DNA from: a virus
Direction: 5' to 3' (one strand)
IMG/VR virus record: IMGVR_UViG_3300048672_000692
Coordinates: 1 to 32,974 of that record
DNA: 32,974 bases
This document shows, one piece after another, positions 22,482 through 30,138 of this stretch. Position 1 is the stretch's first letter. Each line of letters begins with the position of its first letter. The translations under genes and the position numbers were made by a program. Under the pieces are notes generated by a model, which had not been told where the DNA came from, did no database searches, and saw nothing but the letters and a program-made list of their open reading frames with translations.

Positions 22482-22740
22482 TTTCATCTTCCTTGATCTC
22501 GAATACCTCTGCGTAAGTATTCTCAAACTGTTCGTTGTCCTGTTTCTCTGTGTGGAAACGTTGTGCATGATAAGTCTTGCACATCTTGCGAAGGATTTTC
22601 TTGTCCAGCTCATGTTCATCTGCTACTGCTTTGATGGCTTCACGTACAAAGTCACGCTCACCTTCCATGCGAGTCATTGCACCAGAAACTTCTCCAACCA
22701 GATCCTTAATTGCTTTCTTTGCGTGTTCAGACAAACTCAT
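22468..22740 (-). CDS. dsbA: DsbA-like double-stranded DNA-binding protein
   Basis: 90 aa; T4 DsbA has 89. The pattern 'helix - VREAIKAVADEHELDKKILRKMCKTYH - acidic linker - FENTYAEVFE' (written here in parts) matches the T4 DsbA family that binds dsDNA near late promoters. Tyr/His after the KKILRKM helix and the 'Y-x-E-V-F' end are preserved. TAA stop. It suggests T4-style late transcription in this phage. Confidence 0.75.
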   Translation of the reverse strand: MSLSEHAKKAIKDLVGEVSGAMTRMEGERDFVREAIKAVADEHELDKKILRKMCKTYHAQRFHTEKQDNEQFENTYAEVFEIKEDENELD

Positions 22741-23003
22741 TATTCTTCTCCTTCATTCACTTCAATAGTAGTAAAAATTCCGCCCATTTCGATCTCGTTC
22801 CCCATGCGGTCCTCAAATGTGAAGCTGACTTCAGGTAGATCACACTCACAGAAAATACCATCAAGTGAGATAGCCAGTTCAGATGCAACCTCTTTCCAAC
22901 CTTCGTCTCCAAGTCCGACGTGATTCAAGAGTGCAACAACCAACTTTGCTTCATCTTCATTCAATACTACATTCACTGTAGAAACTTCGCACACTTTTGC
23001 CAT
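22740..23003 (-). CDS. Small acidic unknown protein
   Basis: 87 aa from ATG 23003 with a strong GGAGG 6 nt upstream, preferred over an in-frame upstream start. VNVVLNEDEAKLVVALLNHV is a beta strand plus helix typical of small phage regulators. A strand-rich acidic tail follows. TAA overlaps the dsbA ATG. Function unknown. Confidence 0.8.
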   Translation of the reverse strand: MAKVCEVSTVNVVLNEDEAKLVVALLNHVGLGDEGWKEVASELAISLDGIFCECDLPEVSFTFEDRMGNEIEMGGIFTTIEVNEGEE

Positions 23004-23004
23004 A

Positions 23005-23280
23005 TTAACCTCCAAAAATTTCCATTGATTTCACACTTGCTGGACGAATAGACCGCCAGCCACATACCTGCATATCAAACACCTTTACCGCCGGTGTCTC
23101 ATCGGTAATCTCATTATAAACCTCATTTGACCCCTTAGGGTGATTCTCAGTAGGAATTACTTCCAGATTGCGAGTTGCAATCATCTGACGGATAGCACCA
23201 TCCAATTTTTCAAATTCAATTTTCATAATGTTCTTGCTGAGAGTTGTTGCGAGTTCGGTTGCTGTGATGTTGATAGTCAT
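23005..23280 (-). CDS. WYL_2 (DUF2693)-type SH3-like protein
   Basis: 91 aa. MTINITATELATTLSKNIMK, KLDGAIRQMIATRNLEVIP and VKVFDMQVCGWRSIRPASVK follow the phage family annotated as WYL_2 or Sm-like SH3 beta-barrel, whose T4-like members have the same 'F-T-K-x-D-G ... V-x-D-x-x-x-x-G-W-R-S-x-R' order. Possibly nucleic-acid binding; role unknown. TAA stop. Confidence 0.75.
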   Translation of the reverse strand: MTINITATELATTLSKNIMKIEFEKLDGAIRQMIATRNLEVIPTENHPKGSNEVYNEITDETPAVKVFDMQVCGWRSIRPASVKSMEIFGG

Positions 23281-23444
23281 TTTACTCTTTCATTACAAAT
23301 AGTGGTTGCTTCTTTGTGTGGCTTGTCTTGCAGTTCAATCATACATTTATCTTTGATGTGATTTGATTCGACAGATCTTCCTAAGACAAATGAGATAAAA
23401 CCCACCAAAATAACAACTATTAGAATCGCTGAAAATTCATCCAT
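23277..23444 (-). CDS. Small single-pass membrane protein
   Basis: 55 aa from ATG 23444, overlapping the dCMP deaminase stop. FSAILIVVILVGFISFVLG forms one transmembrane helix near the N-terminus. A cytoplasmic or periplasmic tail with two Cys follows. TGA overlaps the next ATG. Similar in layout to small phage spanin- or Rz-like peptides, but without a recognisable signature. Confidence 0.7.
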   Translation of the reverse strand: MDEFSAILIVVILVGFISFVLGRSVESNHIKDKCMIELQDKPHKEATTICNERVK

Positions 23445-23895
23445 TGCTTGTATACCTTTCTACTAAGATTCCATGTTTTGAGAGATACTCTATCCCAGAG
23501 TGGTCACGATATTCCTCATCATATACGACTCTGTAGACTCCGGATTGGATCAGCATAGCAGCACATGACACACAAGGACTCAATGTCACATAGACAGTCT
23601 AACAAAGGATAGAAACACCCTCACGTGCAGCTTTCAGGACACAATTCAGTTCAGCATGAATTACTTCTGGTTTGGTGATGAGTTGATATTCGCCATTGTC
23701 GCCCCAAGGACCTTCATTCGGTACCCAAACCTTTTTCTCGCAATCGTTTGGAGTGTTCATCGGGGTGCCGTTGTAACCAGGAAGAATCACGCCACTAGCA
23801 GTTACGATCACTGCGCCGACTTTCTTGCGAACAGCTTTTGAATTCTCTGCGTACAACATAGCAGTACGCATATGAACATGATCCAGATTTGCCAT
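23437..23895 (-). CDS. dCMP deaminase, one in-frame TAG inside the catalytic domain
   Basis: 152 aa with TAG 23599-23601 as codon 99. KKVGAVIVTASGVILPGYNG, then HAEL (His80 zinc ligand, Glu82 proton shuttle) lie before the TAG; TVYVTLSPCVSCAAMLIQSG (Cys108 and Cys111 zinc ligands) and VYRVVYDEEYRD come after it. Stopping at the TAG would remove two of the three zinc ligands, so read-through is essential. The T4 enzyme has Ala at the aligned position, human DCTD has Cys. It makes dUMP from dCMP for thymidylate synthesis by ThyX (28281-29222). T4's enzyme is longer (193 aa). Confidence 0.93.
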
Positions 23896-24272
23896 TATCG
23901 CGCCAATTTCAGTGCCACCGGCTTGGCGTAAATGTTTCCAGATTCCATAACAGATTTCAGTTCTTCGAATCTCATCGGTGCACCTTCCGTGTAATTTCTA
24001 TTTTCTCGCTCACGTGATAGAAGCCACTTCACCAAGTCTTTATTCTTGAATTTCTTCATGCCTTCTTTGTCTGTAACCTCGACCCAATCACCGGAGTCAT
24101 CTGGATACCACAGTTCTTCAGACTTTTCCGCAACTGCTTTCACGTTAGACTTTGCAGTCTCCAAGACAACTTCAAATTCACCTAGTTGAGTATTACCAAA
24201 TTGCATCTTGAAAATCTGGCGGACATCTTCGAGCGACAAAGTGATGATTGCTGATTCGAAATCTACTTGCAT
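23895..24272 (-). CDS. Unknown phage protein
   Basis: 125 aa, TAA overlapping the dCMP deaminase ATG. Acidic and helical: IITLSLEDVRQIFKMQF, then WYPDDSGDWVEV and a charged KKFKNKDLVKWLLSRE segment. Leader of about 30 nt with AAGG after the promoter at 24305. Function unknown. Confidence 0.8.
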   Translation of the reverse strand: MQVDFESAIITLSLEDVRQIFKMQFGNTQLGEFEVVLETAKSNVKAVAEKSEELWYPDDSGDWVEVTDKEGMKKFKNKDLVKWLLSRERENRNYTEGAPMRFEELKSVMESGNIYAKPVALKLAR

Positions 24273-24304
24273 AATAACCTTAATGAAGTATTGTTGATGA
24301 ATGT

Positions 24305-24329
24305 ATTATACCATGTGACTGAATAAAAG
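24305..24329 (-). promoter_or_regulatory. Repeated phage promoter
   Basis: CTTTTATT (24322-24329), 11-nt spacer, TATAAT (24305-24310) preceded by CATGG. The box abuts the TGA of the DNA ligase gene (24330). Confidence 0.85.
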
Positions 24330-25655
24330 TCATTTCAGTTTTGCAAGAGTATCGGCTCCAGTCACATCGTAGCGGATGTTCTTGAAGATTGGCAGGAACA
24401 TAGACCATGTGTCACGGTGCTTGGACTGAATCAGAGCATTGAACTTGATGTCGATTAGTTGACCGATGTACTCACTTGGGTCTTTCTTTCGGTCATCATC
24501 CGTCAGACCTGAACCGCAAGATGTAGTAAGCAGACCGCATTCTGTAGCAAGTTCCAATGAACCAATCTGCCCAGGTTTCTTGGCGTGAGGGATAACACCA
24601 ACACATCGCAGAGTAGCTTCCTTCTCTTCCTTCAGTTTCAGAACATCCTTTGAGCGTTCATCGCACCACTTGGAGTCCAACAACTTGAGCATTGCACCTT
24701 CTTCCCCGGCACCCAACATTTCACCATAGAAGGTTTGAGCTTCATGGACAAAGTTGATGATTTTTGTTGGAATAAGACTCATTCGAGACTTGACATTCGC
24801 TGGGAGAGAATTAATCTTCTCTTGCAATTTCTTCAGTCGGACCTTGTATGTCTCCGTGCCTTGTCCAGCCCAAAATTCATCTGCTGGAATCATGTCCCAC
24901 ACGATGTAGTGCAATTGAGCTGCTTCCTCTTTGGAAAGAGTTCCACGCACTGCTTTTGTATACAGACCGTTGGATACTTTGCGCGGTTGTACTTTGCCCG
25001 TGGCAGGATCAATTGCAATCACTTCACCATCAACAACGTAACCGGCAAAGTGTGCATTGATGAAGTCGAAGTGATCGTGGGTCTGAGTCTTAGAACCATT
25101 GCGAGAGTAACCTGCATCGCCGGCTACATATTCCAACCGACCACCATCGGCCTTAAGCTGGACAACTAATTTTGGGTTAGAGGTATCTGTGGTGTCTTTT
25201 GGCTCTGCTGCGTAGAATGGCTTTGCAGTCTTCATATTGAACTTGTCTGCCAGCATCACAGGGAATTCCTGGATAGTACCATGCCACAGATCATTCACCA
25301 GAGAGGTGGAGACCTTGCAGTCCATGTCACGGTTGATCATGCGAACGATGATACCTGCCTCAGATGGGTGCAGGGAATTGATCACGTTTTGCAGATATGC
25401 TCGAGCAGCATTGCCTGTGACCACGCGGCCATTCAGCTTTGCCAGAATATCTTCCAGCAATTCAAGTGTGATCAGATCATCGCCCAGCGGGTTGATGTCC
25501 ATATCACTGGCGCGAATCCAGTAGTTGTACCGCGGGTGGTACGTCATCTTAAACAAGAGTTGCAGAGTCTTATTGGACTCATGCTGTTTCAAGATGCGTT
25601 TCTTGTCATTTGTGAGATTGTGTTCTTTGAGGGTAGCAACAATTTGAGAGATCAT
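24330..25655 (-). CDS. ATP-dependent DNA ligase (T4 gp30-like)
   Basis: 441 aa; T4 gp30 has 487. The adenylation motif is VVQLKADGGR with Lys168. Further nucleotidyltransferase motifs are YVVDGEVI (III), LHYIVWDM, GAGEEGAMLK (IV) and VLKLKEEKEA (V), followed by an OB-fold domain with IGQLIDIKFNALI. It seals nicks during replication and repair, together with RNase H (17070-17966). TGA stop directly joined to the next promoter box. Confidence 0.93.
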   Translation of the reverse strand: MISQIVATLKEHNLTNDKKRILKQHESNKTLQLLFKMTYHPRYNYWIRASDMDINPLGDDLITLELLEDILAKLNGRVVTGNAARAYLQNVINSLHPSEAGIIVRMINRDMDCKVSTSLVNDLWHGTIQEFPVMLADKFNMKTAKPFYAAEPKDTTDTSNPKLVVQLKADGGRLEYVAGDAGYSRNGSKTQTHDHFDFINAHFAGYVVDGEVIAIDPATGKVQPRKVSNGLYTKAVRGTLSKEEAAQLHYIVWDMIPADEFWAGQGTETYKVRLKKLQEKINSLPANVKSRMSLIPTKIINFVHEAQTFYGEMLGAGEEGAMLKLLDSKWCDERSKDVLKLKEEKEATLRCVGVIPHAKKPGQIGSLELATECGLLTTSCGSGLTDDDRKKDPSEYIGQLIDIKFNALIQSKHRDTWSMFLPIFKNIRYDVTGADTLAKLK

Positions 25656-25658
25656 GAT

Positions 25659-25820
25659 TTAAACTTCTTTCACAAAATGATATTCGCCAGGGAAATTCCA
25701 GAATTCATCAAGTTCATCACAGCGACACATTGCATCTACTTCAAGAGCGAAAGATTCGCCATCAAGAAATTGATCATAAAATTCATATCCATCAAAAGTT
25801 TTGCGATAAATTTGAAACAT
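25659..25820 (-). CDS. Small acidic unknown protein
   Basis: 53 aa from ATG 25820 to TAA 25659: MFQIYRKTFDGYEFYDQFLD, CRCDELDEFWNFPGEYHFV. Acidic and aromatic-rich, small enough to be overlooked. Lies just upstream of the ligase gene. Function unknown. Confidence 0.7.
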   Translation of the reverse strand: MFQIYRKTFDGYEFYDQFLDGESFALEVDAMCRCDELDEFWNFPGEYHFVKEV

Positions 25821-25822
25821 GA

Positions 25823-25990
25823 TTAAACCTTAGTCATAGCTTGAGCATATTCTGATTGGCTATATGAACCAGAACCCACGGATGTAGAGATTGCAACACC
25901 ACCAAGAGGTTTCCACCCGTCTTGGATATATTCATTCACAACTTCAATCAAAGCTTCAATTGAGTCATGTTTGATTACTGTGTATTCCAT
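25823..25990 (-). CDS. DUF1737-like small protein
   Basis: 55 aa. MEYTVIKHDSIEALIEVVNE followed by YIQDGWKPLGGVAISTS matches the DUF1737 pattern (strand, 'L-x-x-x-V-N-x-x-I-x-x-GW-x-P-x-GG'). It ends YAQAMTKV, as phage members do. Leader of about 25 nt after the promoter at 26021. Function unknown. Confidence 0.8.
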   Translation of the reverse strand: MEYTVIKHDSIEALIEVVNEYIQDGWKPLGGVAISTSVGSGSYSQSEYAQAMTKV

Positions 25991-26020
25991 TTTGATCACC
26001 GTGTTTGTTTGTATGGGGTT

Positions 26021-26045
26021 ATTATATCACAGAAAAGAATAAAAG
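26021..26045 (-). promoter_or_regulatory. Repeated phage promoter
   Basis: CTTTTATT (26038-26045), 11-nt spacer, TATAAT (26021-26026) preceded by TGTGA. Confidence 0.85.
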
Positions 26046-26062
26046 CAGTGAAACTTCTCAAC

Positions 26063-26242
26063 TCAGCGACAATTCAGTTGAAGTGCCTTTGATCGCTTCA
26101 ATGTTTGCTTGAACTTGCGTTTAGTGATTTGATTGGATGGGTGCAGGAGATATTTTGCACCCAATTTTTCTTTAGCTTCAGCGAGCCGAACTTCATTTCG
26201 TTGCTGAAGTTCTACCAATTCTTGGTCAGTCATTTGGTTCAT
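26063..26242 (-). CDS. Small basic unknown protein
   Basis: 59 aa from ATG 26242 to TGA 26063. Helical N-terminal half (ELVELQQRNEVRLAEAKEKL) and a strongly basic C-terminus (ITKRKFKQTLKRSKALQL), which suggests nucleic-acid binding. ATGA overlap region with no other good frame. Function unknown. Confidence 0.7.
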   Translation of the reverse strand: MNQMTDQELVELQQRNEVRLAEAKEKLGAKYLLHPSNQITKRKFKQTLKRSKALQLNCR

Positions 26243-26251
26243 GATTTACTT

Positions 26252-26620
26252 TCAGTATGTGAATTTTTCTTTGAGACGCAGGAATTCTTTGTATTCAGGG
26301 TCTGAAAACTTTTCAAGATGGTCTGCAAAGGCTTTAGCGTCAGAATTGAAGGTGCCAGTCCAGTCAGTATAAGCAGCGATAATCTTTTCTTTAGTGTATG
26401 TCTTTTCTGTGATGATACCTGCTGCTTGCTTGAAGACTTCAACAAGAGGTGTAGATGGTGCTGGGACAAAATACGCGTTATGAGTGTGAGGGCCATTGCA
26501 AAGCAAATCACCATCCGTATTCCGTGGGCAGCTTGAATTATTGAAATGACATTTTTCACATGTAGATGTGTTAAATTTCAACAGAAATTCAGAATGGTCA
26601 ATCTTGATTACTTTTTGCAT
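26252..26620 (-). CDS. Unknown protein with cysteine cluster
   Basis: 122 aa, TGA stop. CEKCHFNNSSCPRN and LLCNGPHTH near residues 20-50 contain four cysteines plus histidines, a probable zinc site. A helical C-terminal half ends FLRLKEKFTY. This frame was preferred to an overlapping alternative frame (26239-26559), which has low-complexity Ser/Leu/Lys composition. Function unknown. Confidence 0.8.
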   Translation of the reverse strand: MQKVIKIDHSEFLLKFNTSTCEKCHFNNSSCPRNTDGDLLCNGPHTHNAYFVPAPSTPLVEVFKQAAGIITEKTYTKEKIIAAYTDWTGTFNSDAKAFADHLEKFSDPEYKEFLRLKEKFTY

Positions 26621-26637
26621 GATAATTTCTGTGATGT

Positions 26638-26781
26638 TTAAACAACTGCGATCAATTCATCTTCTACGATCTCGTAGATAGAACCACTGTAAATTGTCTT
26701 GTACAACTCTGCACATGCCAAGACATTGAAAACCATTTGATTGGCACGTTTTGGAGAGATGAGAATGAATTTTTGTTTCAT
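26638..26781 (-). CDS. 47-aa protein from a predicted leaderless mRNA
   Basis: ATG 26781 follows TATAAT (26788-26793) by only six bases (ACATTC), so the transcript should begin at or beside the start codon. The frame runs to TAA 26638: MKQKFILISPKRANQMVFNV, then LIAVV at the end. It sits between good genes and has matching composition. Function unknown. Confidence 0.7.
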   Translation of the reverse strand: MKQKFILISPKRANQMVFNVLACAELYKTIYSGSIYEIVEDELIAVV

Positions 26782-26787
26782 GAATGT

Positions 26788-26812
26788 ATTATAACACTAG
26801 AAACAATAAAAG
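26788..26812 (-). promoter_or_regulatory. Repeated phage promoter, leaderless type, fused to a terminator
   Basis: CTTTTATT (26805-26812), 11-nt spacer, TATAAT (26788-26793) preceded by GTGT. The box is also the T-tract of the terminator at 26809-26830. Only 6 nt separate the -10 from ATG 26781. Confidence 0.82.
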
Positions 26813-26830
26813 CTCCACTTTGGGAGCTTT
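26805..26830 (-). terminator. Terminator whose T-tract is a promoter box
   Basis: On the minus strand AAAGCTCC-CAAAGT-GGAGCTTT (26830-26809) is a perfect 8-bp stem with a 6-nt loop, followed by TATT. It lies right after the TAA of the Acb2-like gene. The TTTTATT also serves as the upstream box of the next promoter. Confidence 0.75.
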
Positions 26831-26834
26831 ATTT

Positions 26835-27125
26835 TTAGAAGAAGGTTGGTTGTGCTACGGATCGAGTCAAGAACATCAGACCTTGTTGGAGATGCATTCG
26901 GCCTTCATTTCGCCACCAAGTGGGAGAAGCATCCATGATCCGTTTGTACTCTATGCCAAGATCTCTATTCATCTCCGCTTGTGCTAGTTGATTCTCGTGA
27001 TACTCGAACAGATCTTCACAGAGTTTTTCTAGATCCGGACCGAATGCTTTGATTCGATTCATCAGATCAATTTCTTCTTGGCTCAACTCACGATAGCCGG
27101 AAATTTTTGTATGCTGGTCTTTCAT
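26835..27125 (-). CDS. acb2: Acb2-like anti-CBASS cyclic-nucleotide sponge
   Basis: 96 aa. ISGYRELSQEEIDLMNRIKA and, after a central helix, HLQQGLMFLTRSVAQPTFF match the Acb2/Tad1-hairpin family pattern 'YRxLSxxEIxLMNxIK ... H-x-QQG-x-M-x-L-x-R-A/S-V-x-Q-P'. Family members are small helical hexamers that bind CBASS cyclic di- and trinucleotides and so block effector activation. Here the linker between the two conserved parts is longer than in many homologues (roughly residues 30-70). TAA stop, then a terminator. Function assigned by pattern only. Confidence 0.75.
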   Translation of the reverse strand: MKDQHTKISGYRELSQEEIDLMNRIKAFGPDLEKLCEDLFEYHENQLAQAEMNRDLGIEYKRIMDASPTWWRNEGRMHLQQGLMFLTRSVAQPTFF

Positions 27126-27126
27126 C

Positions 27127-27384
27127 TCACTCTCCTTGTCTCATTGTAATGTCTGGGTCATTCGTCCATTGAGGTACACCTCTTGCAAGGGAATCACACA
27201 CCTTACCCACCACATTAGTAAATCCACCTCGTTGGCCTGGGCCGTATTGAATGAATGGGTTTACTTGTTTTATATCTCCGTGACAAAGTTCATTCAATTT
27301 GTCACGAAGTTCTTTGACTTCATCCAAAGTCATCATGATTGTAAAGCCACCAACAGTGACTTGAATTTTACATTCAATTTTCAT
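27127..27384 (-). CDS. Small unknown protein
   Basis: 85 aa from ATG 27384 with GAGGAA upstream; it overlaps the stop of the membrane protein gene (ATGA). KIQVTVGGFTIMMTLDEVKELRDKL is strand plus helix (split as VTVGGFTIMMTLDEVKELRD). The C-terminal half is Gly/Gln-rich. Function unknown. Confidence 0.75.
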   Translation of the reverse strand: MKIECKIQVTVGGFTIMMTLDEVKELRDKLNELCHGDIKQVNPFIQYGPGQRGGFTNVVGKVCDSLARGVPQWTNDPDITMRQGE

Positions 27385-28148
27385 TTCTTCCTCTTTCTGA
27401 TAGACCAACCGACAATAGCAATCATCGCCTTGTTCCATTCTTTATATGCTACTGGAATCTTATGCCCAAAGTATCTACGGACATAGAAACCTCCTACTGG
27501 TTCAAGAGACATGATAGAGACTACTGGAATTCCTTCTTTATCAAGAACCTTCCTGACGATCCATTCCCACTTATCTGATGCTTGGATCCAAGGTGTCCCA
27601 TTAGATGACCAGAACTCATACTCTGCCTCCTGCCCAGTTCTGACTTCTTTTCCGAATCTGACATTCAGCATGCTAGCCCTATTCCTAGAACCAAGCCAAA
27701 CCCACCTTGCATAAAAACTTCTGGGGTGATGGCCTTTTGCCCAATAACACATTTCAATTTCTTGAGCATTATTGAGATCGGTAGAAAATTCATATAGACC
27801 AGAGTCATCTAATTTTCTGACATCACCATTGATGCTCATATCGTTGCCCCAGATCCCATTAAGAAACCGGAGCTGATTATCTTCTTTTTTCGTGAAAAAA
27901 AGAAGAAATGGCACGATGGCCGGAGACAGTAGATCGAATGGCAGTATCAGATAAGACATCAGAGAAGATTGGAAGAATTGTTTCCGGCCGATCTTCTTAA
28001 TATGATCTGGTACTGGAGTCTTATTCAGTGCTCTGATTGCACCAAATGGCAGATGAGCCATGGCGACAATGAGAATGAAGACTAAAAGAATTCCAACTCC
28101 ACCATATAGAGCTAATGAAAGCAACTCAGTGTTCTCTAGTATCTTCAT
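27381..28148 (-). CDS. Membrane-anchored unknown phage protein
   Basis: 255 aa from ATG 28148. An N-terminal transmembrane helix (LALYGGVGILLVFILIVAMA), a second hydrophobic stretch (LMSYLILPFDLLSPAIVPFL), then a soluble domain with NGIWGNDMSINGD, FYARWVWLGSRNRASML, and EFWSSNGTPWIQASD. This resembles a myovirus membrane-protein family with a 'W-x-W-L-x-x-R-N' core and unknown function. TGA stop. Confidence 0.8.
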   Translation of the reverse strand: MKILENTELLSLALYGGVGILLVFILIVAMAHLPFGAIRALNKTPVPDHIKKIGRKQFFQSSLMSYLILPFDLLSPAIVPFLLFFTKKEDNQLRFLNGIWGNDMSINGDVRKLDDSGLYEFSTDLNNAQEIEMCYWAKGHHPRSFYARWVWLGSRNRASMLNVRFGKEVRTGQEAEYEFWSSNGTPWIQASDKWEWIVRKVLDKEGIPVVSIMSLEPVGGFYVRRYFGHKIPVAYKEWNKAMIAIVGWSIRKRKK

Positions 28149-28284
28149 ATTCTTCAATCCTCATTTCTACGTATAGTTCCAACAACTCTAGATTAGACAT
28201 ATCTTTCAACTTAGGGAATAGATAGTCGAACCCATCTACCTTCTCCCCTAAGAAGAGAATGAGATCAATGATCCTATTTCTCAC
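28126..28284 (-). CDS. Small unknown protein with GTG start
   Basis: 52 aa from GTG 28284, overlapping the ThyX stop (GTGA), to TGA 28126. After the GTG: RNRIIDLILFLGEKVDGF, then DMSNLELLELYVEMRIEEYE. Its last 23 bp overlap the membrane protein gene. Acidic and helical. Function unknown. Confidence 0.65.
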   Translation of the reverse strand: MRNRIIDLILFLGEKVDGFDYLFPKLKDMSNLELLELYVEMRIEEYEDTREH

Positions 28285-29222
28285 CACTTTGCCTCATTCT
28301 TAAATGTCTGACGATATTGAATCCAACCTTGCAACTTGCCGGACCAGAGGGTGAAGTCTCTGCGCATGTGAGTAACACCATTTTCCCAGGTAGCAGGAAT
28401 TGTCTGATTGTTGACATCTGGGTATGCAGAGAAATCCATTGGTGTCCCCTGGTGACAAATGGGAGAAGCATGAGCAGGTTTGTCTTCAGACTCGAGGTTC
28501 AACATATTGAAAACCTTCTCCGCCTGTTCGATAGAGTCATTCAACTTGCGGTAGGATACCTGAGCGCAACAAGATGCGGAGATCTTCTTTGCCGTCTCCA
28601 ATGGTACCTCGATATCTCCAGAGAAGTATTTGCCACCATTGAAGTCAACATAAGGTAGATGCCATTCTCCTGGCTTCAGAATAGTAGGGATACTTTGTTC
28701 TCTAGCTTCATACATACAACGAGCCAATTCCTGAAATTCCGGTTGAGCATCTGGGTGATTACGGAGCCAGAAGAAGTTTTCCCACTCTGTTCCGGAGATG
28801 ACTGTCTTTGACATTTGCCCAACTTCAGTCAATCTATTGCTAATCTGTTTGTGAGCATTGATCCCGAATTTGTCACCAAGAACTTTTGAGAATGAAATTG
28901 CATTCTGGATTGCTGCGACCCACACAGACTTTGCCATTGTAGTACGGAATTCATCCAGCTCTTTGCGAGATACCATACCTGGGTTGTTTTCACCCCAAGA
29001 CACTGGCATAGCAGGATTAGCGGCAATCTGAGCTAACATTGTTTCGACCGGTATAGCCCTAGAAGAAGCTGTATTCTTTTCCAACATACAGTGAGTATTC
29101 ACCTCTGCAAGAATAAATCGTGGATACTCCAGCTCGTAAGTGATGAACCGATTGGCTTGTTGACTGATGCTGTCTTTGATAATAGTGGCTTTGATACCAC
29201 CCTTTCCTTCAATTGTTACCAT
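28281..29222 (-). CDS. thyX: ThyX-like flavin-dependent thymidylate synthase
   Basis: 313 aa; ThyX is usually 220-320. The fold is indicated by the first strand region, FILAEVNTHCMLEKNTASSRAIPVE, written in parts (NTHCMLEKN; SSRAIPVE), which corresponds to the ThyX motif around 'RHR..S.NE.S'. FWLRNHPDAQPEFQELA and ASCCAQVSYRKL follow. The canonical RHR is modified (NTH-C), as in other myovirus versions. It makes dTMP from dUMP using folate and FAD. The dCMP deaminase at 23437-23895 would supply the dUMP. Confidence 0.85.
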   Translation of the reverse strand: MVTIEGKGGIKATIIKDSISQQANRFITYELEYPRFILAEVNTHCMLEKNTASSRAIPVETMLAQIAANPAMPVSWGENNPGMVSRKELDEFRTTMAKSVWVAAIQNAISFSKVLGDKFGINAHKQISNRLTEVGQMSKTVISGTEWENFFWLRNHPDAQPEFQELARCMYEAREQSIPTILKPGEWHLPYVDFNGGKYFSGDIEVPLETAKKISASCCAQVSYRKLNDSIEQAEKVFNMLNLESEDKPAHASPICHQGTPMDFSAYPDVNNQTIPATWENGVTHMRRDFTLWSGKLQGWIQYRQTFKNEAKW

Positions 29223-29230
29223 TCTATTCC

Positions 29231-29956
29231 TTAAGTGTAGTTAACTCGGTTAGATTCAAACTCAGAGTACTCTAGTCTGTAAAAGAAACCGACATTGCAT
29301 TTTGTGATCTTTTCATCCGAAATTACTGTCCTAGGTGATCCACCACAGTAAACTAGTAGCACAGATGCACCATTCTGGTAAGTCTTGTCCTTCTCTGTAA
29401 ATACGATCATACTTTCCTGGACTGAAGTATAACCAAGAGTCTTTGCATACCTCTGACCAAGATATGCGGAAAGATATCTTTGCATGCTTGCAGGTACTAC
29501 TGAACTAGCAACAAACAACTTTCTGTCAGTGTTGACTGTATATGTATCACCAGTACTATTATATACCGAGAAATTGCGGCCGGTGAGATACTAGCTATTG
29601 GTAATCAACAGGTCAGATATGAAAAATCTGCTATTAAAGTCGATTACAGACATGAGGTTTGGTTCTGGGCATCTCAGATCCAGTTGCAAGTCTCCAGAGT
29701 TTGCTTGGACAGAGACGACATTCCCACTATTAGTCTCAGCCGTTAACCTGCATTGCCATGGGATACTTTGATCTTGTTCAATGGGAGACTTGTAGATGTT
29801 TCCAGTAAATTGTTCAAGATTCTTGACACCACCAGAATAGTAAGTTGTAACTGAATAATTGCCTTTTCTGGAAGAATTGACATCTGCTATGTACTGTAGT
29901 TTTTTCTATTGGTAGTCCTGATCAGTGGAACTTGTAGAGAATGAAATTAGGCTCAT
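29231..29956 (-). CDS. Unknown, probably structural protein, two in-frame TAGs
   Basis: 241 aa from ATG 29956, overlapping the upstream TGA. TAGs at 29906-29908 (codon 17) and 29591-29593 (codon 122). Read through, it is a continuous strand-rich protein: MSLISFSTSSTDQDYQX, SVTTYYSGGVKNLEQFTGN, RFFISDLLITNSXYLTGRNF and a C-terminal QNGASVLLVYCGG. Ser/Thr/Asn-rich composition and its location next to the PAAR gene suggest a tail or baseplate component. No family recognised. With a standard code only the last 95 residues would be seen. Confidence 0.75.
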
Positions 29957-30138
29957 GAGCTGAAAGTATATTTGTATGACACACGGTATGAGCACATCGT
30001 CATATCATGTTCATGGGTTTCTGTGACTGAACAATACTGTTCACCTAGTTGAACTTTGTCCCTGAGCAAACCGTCTAGATATTCTTTACTCTGAGCAAAA
30101 TCTGCATCATGCTAATTTATTTCATATGTGATCATCAT
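29953..30138 (-). CDS. Unknown 61-aa protein, one in-frame TAG
   Basis: ATG 30138 (GGAG upstream, TAATG overlap with the PAAR gene) to TGA 29953. Codon 9 is TAG (30112-30114). MMITYEINX is followed by HDADFAQSKEYLDGLLRD and CSVTETHEHDMTMCSYRVSY. Tight overlaps on both sides and the extended frame support it. Function unknown; likely part of the same tail operon. Confidence 0.72.

Noticed and set aside
25281-25826. 181-codon plus-strand open frame
   Set aside because: Antisense to DNA ligase and to the 53-aa gene; no matching family.
26239-26559. Overlapping minus-strand frame of 106 codons
   Set aside because: Low-complexity Ser/Leu/Lys composition in the +1 frame of the better-supported cysteine-cluster gene at 26252-26620.
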